A stretch of DNA of 64,000 bases from Amaranthus tricolor. Lineage: Eukaryota > Streptophyta > Magnoliopsida > Caryophyllales > Amaranthaceae. Shown here piece after piece: positions 63,147 through 64,000 of the stretch. The translations under genes and the position numbers were made by a program. The DNA lies in assembly GCF_026212465.1 (NCBI RefSeq), contig NC_080059.1:15933711-15997710 (forward strand), written 5' to 3'. Under the pieces are notes generated by a model, which saw only the letters and a program-made list of their open reading frames with translations, was not told where the DNA came from and ran no database searches. Each line of letters opens with the position of its first letter. Within the stretch, counting starts at the first letter, position 1.

Positions 63147-64000
63147 ATGGCTCCTAAGAAAAATCCGACTCAAACCGCCACCGTGCATAGCACAGATACA
63201 GACACTTCTGCAGGGCACGCTAATAATCAAGCCGTGACTCGCCGTGATCTGGACATGCTAGCGCGGAACCTCACGGCTGCTTTCTCTGAACAACTCCGCG
63301 CCGTCATAAATAATGCTCCTACTCAACAACGAGTATTAGAAGATATGGCGGATCAAATAAAAAACTTGCGGGAACGAATCGAACCCCATTAGGAGATACC
63401 GAAGTCTCATGAATCTCAGGATGGGAACTCGAGGACGTCCCACTCCAGTAGACGTAATAAGAAGAGGTGGGAGAGATCTAGAACCTACCCGAGCCTCAGC
63501 AAAACAGATCCGCGAGATGGCGAATCTAAAACCGCCTCTCGAGACGTCCGCACCTTCCTAGAGAGCAAGAAACAAAAGACGTCTGAAAGAGTCCAATCGT
63601 TGGTGTATAAAAGGAGGGAAGAAAGAAAGCAAGCCCAAGCCGCGGAGTCTAGCCGCCGTATCACCATGCCGCGGAATGAGGCCGGCAAAAGTAGCCTTTC
63701 TGGAAAACTTATACCCATAATCTCTCCACTGGCCCCGTAGATACTAAATACCCCCAGTAATGGGAAGATAAAGATTCCGAACATGGCGGCCTTCGATGGA
63801 ACGTCCTGCCCGGAGGAACACCTGATGGCCTACAAAAACTTGATGCTGCTGTATACCAATGACCCGTCGTTGTGGTGCAAGTTCTTCCCGACTACTCTTA
63901 CGGGAGTAGCGCTGACATGGTATACCTCCCTTCCAGGAGGAAGTATACACAACTTTGCCCAACTGGAAGAGAAGTTCCTGGGCCACTTTGTAGCTTCCAG
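63147..64000 (+). pseudogene. Ty3/gypsy gag with two in-frame stops (partial)
   Basis: Starts MAPKKNPTQTATVHSTD. One frame stays open to the window end except for TAG at 63390-63392 and TAG at 63738-63740. The first part has a helical stretch (RRDLDMLARNLTAAFSEQL). After the second stop comes a retrotransposon gag domain: PNMAAFDGTSCPEEHLMAYK, then LTGVALTWYTSLPGGSI and FAQLEEKFLGHF. With only two nonsense changes in about 850 bp, it is recently inactivated, or these are sequencing errors. The short minus-strand ORFs here are shadows. Confidence 0.85.

Overview
The window is nuclear DNA from a eudicot plant: AT-rich, with GT-AG introns and dense layers of transposable elements around a few host genes. 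The host genes are a cyclin-J18-like gene, two germin-like protein (GLP) genes and a fragment of an FKBP-type isomerase gene. I cannot name the species from sequence alone. There are no bacterial features, no CRISPR array, and no tRNA or rRNA gene that I can recognise.

The most important structural fact is that about a third of the window is present twice. Positions 1843-23710 recur as 23811-45682 in the same order and orientation. The two copies abut a run of exactly 100 N at 23711-23810. The offset is +21968 up to the long AT tract near 12 kb and +21972 after it. Copy 1 ends at the gap inside a GLP gene, and copy 2 starts just after the gap inside a repeat. This is what two overlapping contigs that were scaffolded without merging look like. 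I read the real locus as unique left flank (1-1842), one copy of the shared block, then unique right flank (45683-64000).

Layout of the shared block, in copy 1 coordinates. An old decayed Ty1/copia relict lies at about 181-7390. It is split by a 2.8-kb unclassified element (452-3254) and by a younger gag-protease-only copia derivative (3305-6483) that has its LTRs, PBS, PPT and target-site duplication. A CACTA (En/Spm) DNA transposon follows, from 8004 to about 15652. It has a broken tnp2 transposase gene, a Stowaway-like MITE, long AT and AAT tracts, a duplicated internal block, and an apparently intact four-exon Transposase_24-type gene. Next come a diverged LTR fragment, a cyclin-J18-like gene on the minus strand with a degenerate partial copy beside it, a two-exon 5' fragment of an FKBP gene, a second MITE, a 453-bp tandem duplication and the 3' end of a GLP gene.

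In the right flank, that GLP gene is interrupted by a young, almost intact Ty1/copia element (45800-50549, target-site duplication gcaag) that lies antisense to the gene. A solo LTR in its signal-peptide region (50976-51630) interrupts it again. A second solo LTR of the same Ty3/gypsy-like family (51758-52418) follows, then a 98-nt near-perfect hairpin and an intact GLP gene (53190-53819, minus). From 54 to 62 kb there is gene-poor AT-rich DNA with a 1.3-kb copia solo LTR and a hAT-like MITE. The window ends in the 5' LTR and decayed gag of a Ty3/gypsy element of the family that left the two solo LTRs.

The host genes do not form a pathway. I found no new biological system. What stands out is the false duplication, a GLP paralogue hit twice by retrotransposons, and several well-bounded nested elements.
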